Below, in pieces: positions 6,835 to 7,778 of a stretch of 7,778 bases of DNA; positions within the stretch are counted from its first letter, which is position 1, and every line of letters begins with the position of its first letter. The translations under genes and the position numbers were made by a program. Where the stretch lies: NCBI GenBank assembly GCA_902826385.1, contig CADEEU010000020.1:11492-19269 (forward strand), read 5' to 3'. The notes beneath the pieces were generated by a model. That model did no database searches. It had not been told where the DNA came from and saw only the letters and a program-made list of their open reading frames with translations. The DNA comes from an uncultured Acidobacteriota bacterium (GTDB taxonomy: Bacteria; Acidobacteriota; Blastocatellia; Pyrinomonadales; Pyrinomonadaceae).

Positions 6835-6883
6835 TAGTTTCGCAGTGTCGGAAGACGGCAAGCCGGTTGACAACTCTCAACAC

Positions 6884-7778
6884 TTATTTGCTTCCGAAGT
6901 ACAAAACCTGCGCGATATGCAGTACCAACAGCACCAGCATTATCGAAGTAAATAACACGTGCGGCGGCAGCCAAACTTTTAACATCTGGTGCAGATAGAT
7001 CAGTGCATCTATACGACGGAGAGTTGCGGCGTTTTCAACCGACTCCATTAGCCTTGCCTCCTCGGACCGCGACATATTTTCCGCAGTTTTACGAAACTGC
7101 TGCCGGGCGTCGGCGAGCATTGTGTTCAAATCCTCTCGTCGCAAATATTGCCTTGCAAGATAGCCCAGGCCCAGAAAGCGGCGGCGGATGGATTTACTTA
7201 TCACTCGAAGCTGTTCGGTCTGCCCGGTGCGTTCGCCCGCTCGTATCAACTGTGCACGCAGTTCGGTCCGGCGGGCTTCGAGGTCTTCTACAAGCAGCGG
7301 CTCGCGTTCGATGCGTGTCATAAAACGCGGGACGATCAGGTAACACAAAGCACCGAAAATGCCGGTGGCTATCGTCAGGTCAAAAGCGATCATCAACGCC
7401 GTAGTCAGCAACCCGCCGGAGCTTGTTCCGCCGTGAACTAAAACGACCGCGGCGGCCAGAACGCCGATGTAAATGTGCGAAAGCATCCAGTACCGCAAAG
7501 CTCCTGCCCGCCGGCGATAGATCTGCTTTCGAACCGGGTAAATCATCACCCAAACGATTCCGGCGAGGCCAGCCCAGCCGGTTATCCAACGCATCGTCCA
7601 TCCAGAGCCGTCGGCCAGCGGTACGTCCTGCGAAAACCGATAAGTCGCCCAAAGCGCGGCAACGCTGCCAACGATCACGATCAACCATCCGAAAACATGC
7701 CACAGCATCGCACTGAGATCGAACTTGTGAATGTTGACGCCGATGGCATGCGTCTTGGTACGCTCGAAAACGCCGAAG
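6884..7778 (-). CDS. Polytopic b-type cytochrome-like membrane protein, 5' end beyond the window
   Basis: The frame is open from the right window edge to the stop at 6884, so about 297 C-terminal residues are visible and the start is not. The ATG at 7706-7708 is not the true start: the frame continues upstream with plausible coding sequence (FERTKTHAIGVNIHKFDLSA). Five membrane helices can be seen: LWHVFGW onward, WITGWAGLAG onward, LSHIYIGV onward, GLLTTALMIAFD onward, and the last starting PPHVLFTS. The third and last helices each carry two histidines separated by 13 residues. That spacing is used to hold two stacked b haems in dihaem cytochromes of the ferric-reductase and cytochrome b types. 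A helical, charged stretch of about 115 residues lies between helices four and five. As first visible gene of a three-gene minus-strand operon with c-type cytochrome and Fe-S flavoprotein genes, it probably carries electrons through the membrane. The exact family is not identified. Confidence 0.8.
   Translation of the reverse strand, partial: FGVFERTKTHAIGVNIHKFDLSAMLWHVFGWLIVIVGSVAALWATYRFSQDVPLADGSGWTMRWITGWAGLAGIVWVMIYPVRKQIYRRRAGALRYWMLSHIYIGVLAAAVVLVHGGTSSGGLLTTALMIAFDLTIATGIFGALCYLIVPRFMTRIEREPLLVEDLEARRTELRAQLIRAGERTGQTEQLRVISKSIRRRFLGLGYLARQYLRREDLNTMLADARQQFRKTAENMSRSEEARLMESVENAATLRRIDALIYLHQMLKVWLPPHVLFTSIMLVLLVLHIAQVLYFGSK

Noticed and set aside
7706..7708. ATG as the start of the b-type cytochrome gene
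   Set aside because: The frame stays open to the window edge with plausible coding sequence, so this is an internal methionine at the beginning of a membrane helix.

Overview
The window is bacterial chromosome with moderate GC, long open frames and no RNA genes, CRISPR array or insertion sequence that I can see. It holds two unrelated blocks that meet tail to tail near position 3770. A secreted GH92 mannosidase, FHA domains, multihaem c-type cytochromes and REP-like palindromes together suggest a Gram-negative soil or water bacterium. Acidobacteriota (a Blastocatellia-like lineage) is my best guess, but this is inference and no phylogenetic marker is present.

Left block, plus strand (6-3769). 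It starts with a large secreted GH92 exo-alpha-mannosidase carrying a C-terminal chitobiase/hexosaminidase-type domain and a discoidin (F5/8C-like) domain. About 75 residues inside its catalytic domain look like translated intergenic repeat DNA: two strong hairpins and a 21-base-spaced direct repeat, kept in frame. After a gap of about 130 bases come two tiny acidic genes, of 44 and 75 residues. Together they carry three copies of the same octapeptide, TITIAEKP, each written with different synonymous codons. A stem-loop with a T run closes this block.

Right block, minus strand (7778 down to 3831). Three tightly packed genes run in one direction. The first is a polytopic b-type cytochrome-like membrane protein, cut by the right window edge. 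The second is a protein with a cytosolic FHA domain, one membrane helix and a seven-haem c-type cytochrome domain. The third is a membrane-anchored ferredoxin-flavoprotein with FAD and NAD(P) Rossmann motifs. The last two overlap by the four bases ATGA. Together they look like a path for electrons across the cytoplasmic membrane: NAD(P)H or ferredoxin, flavin and Fe-S clusters, membrane b haems, periplasmic c haems. The FHA domain suggests that Ser/Thr phosphorylation may control it. The flavoprotein appears to carry its last FAD-binding segment ahead of its first Rossmann fold, which suggests a circular permutation.

The most unusual points are the FHA-heptahaem fusion, the permuted flavoprotein, the repeated octapeptide in the small genes, and the in-frame repeat insertion in the GH92 enzyme.
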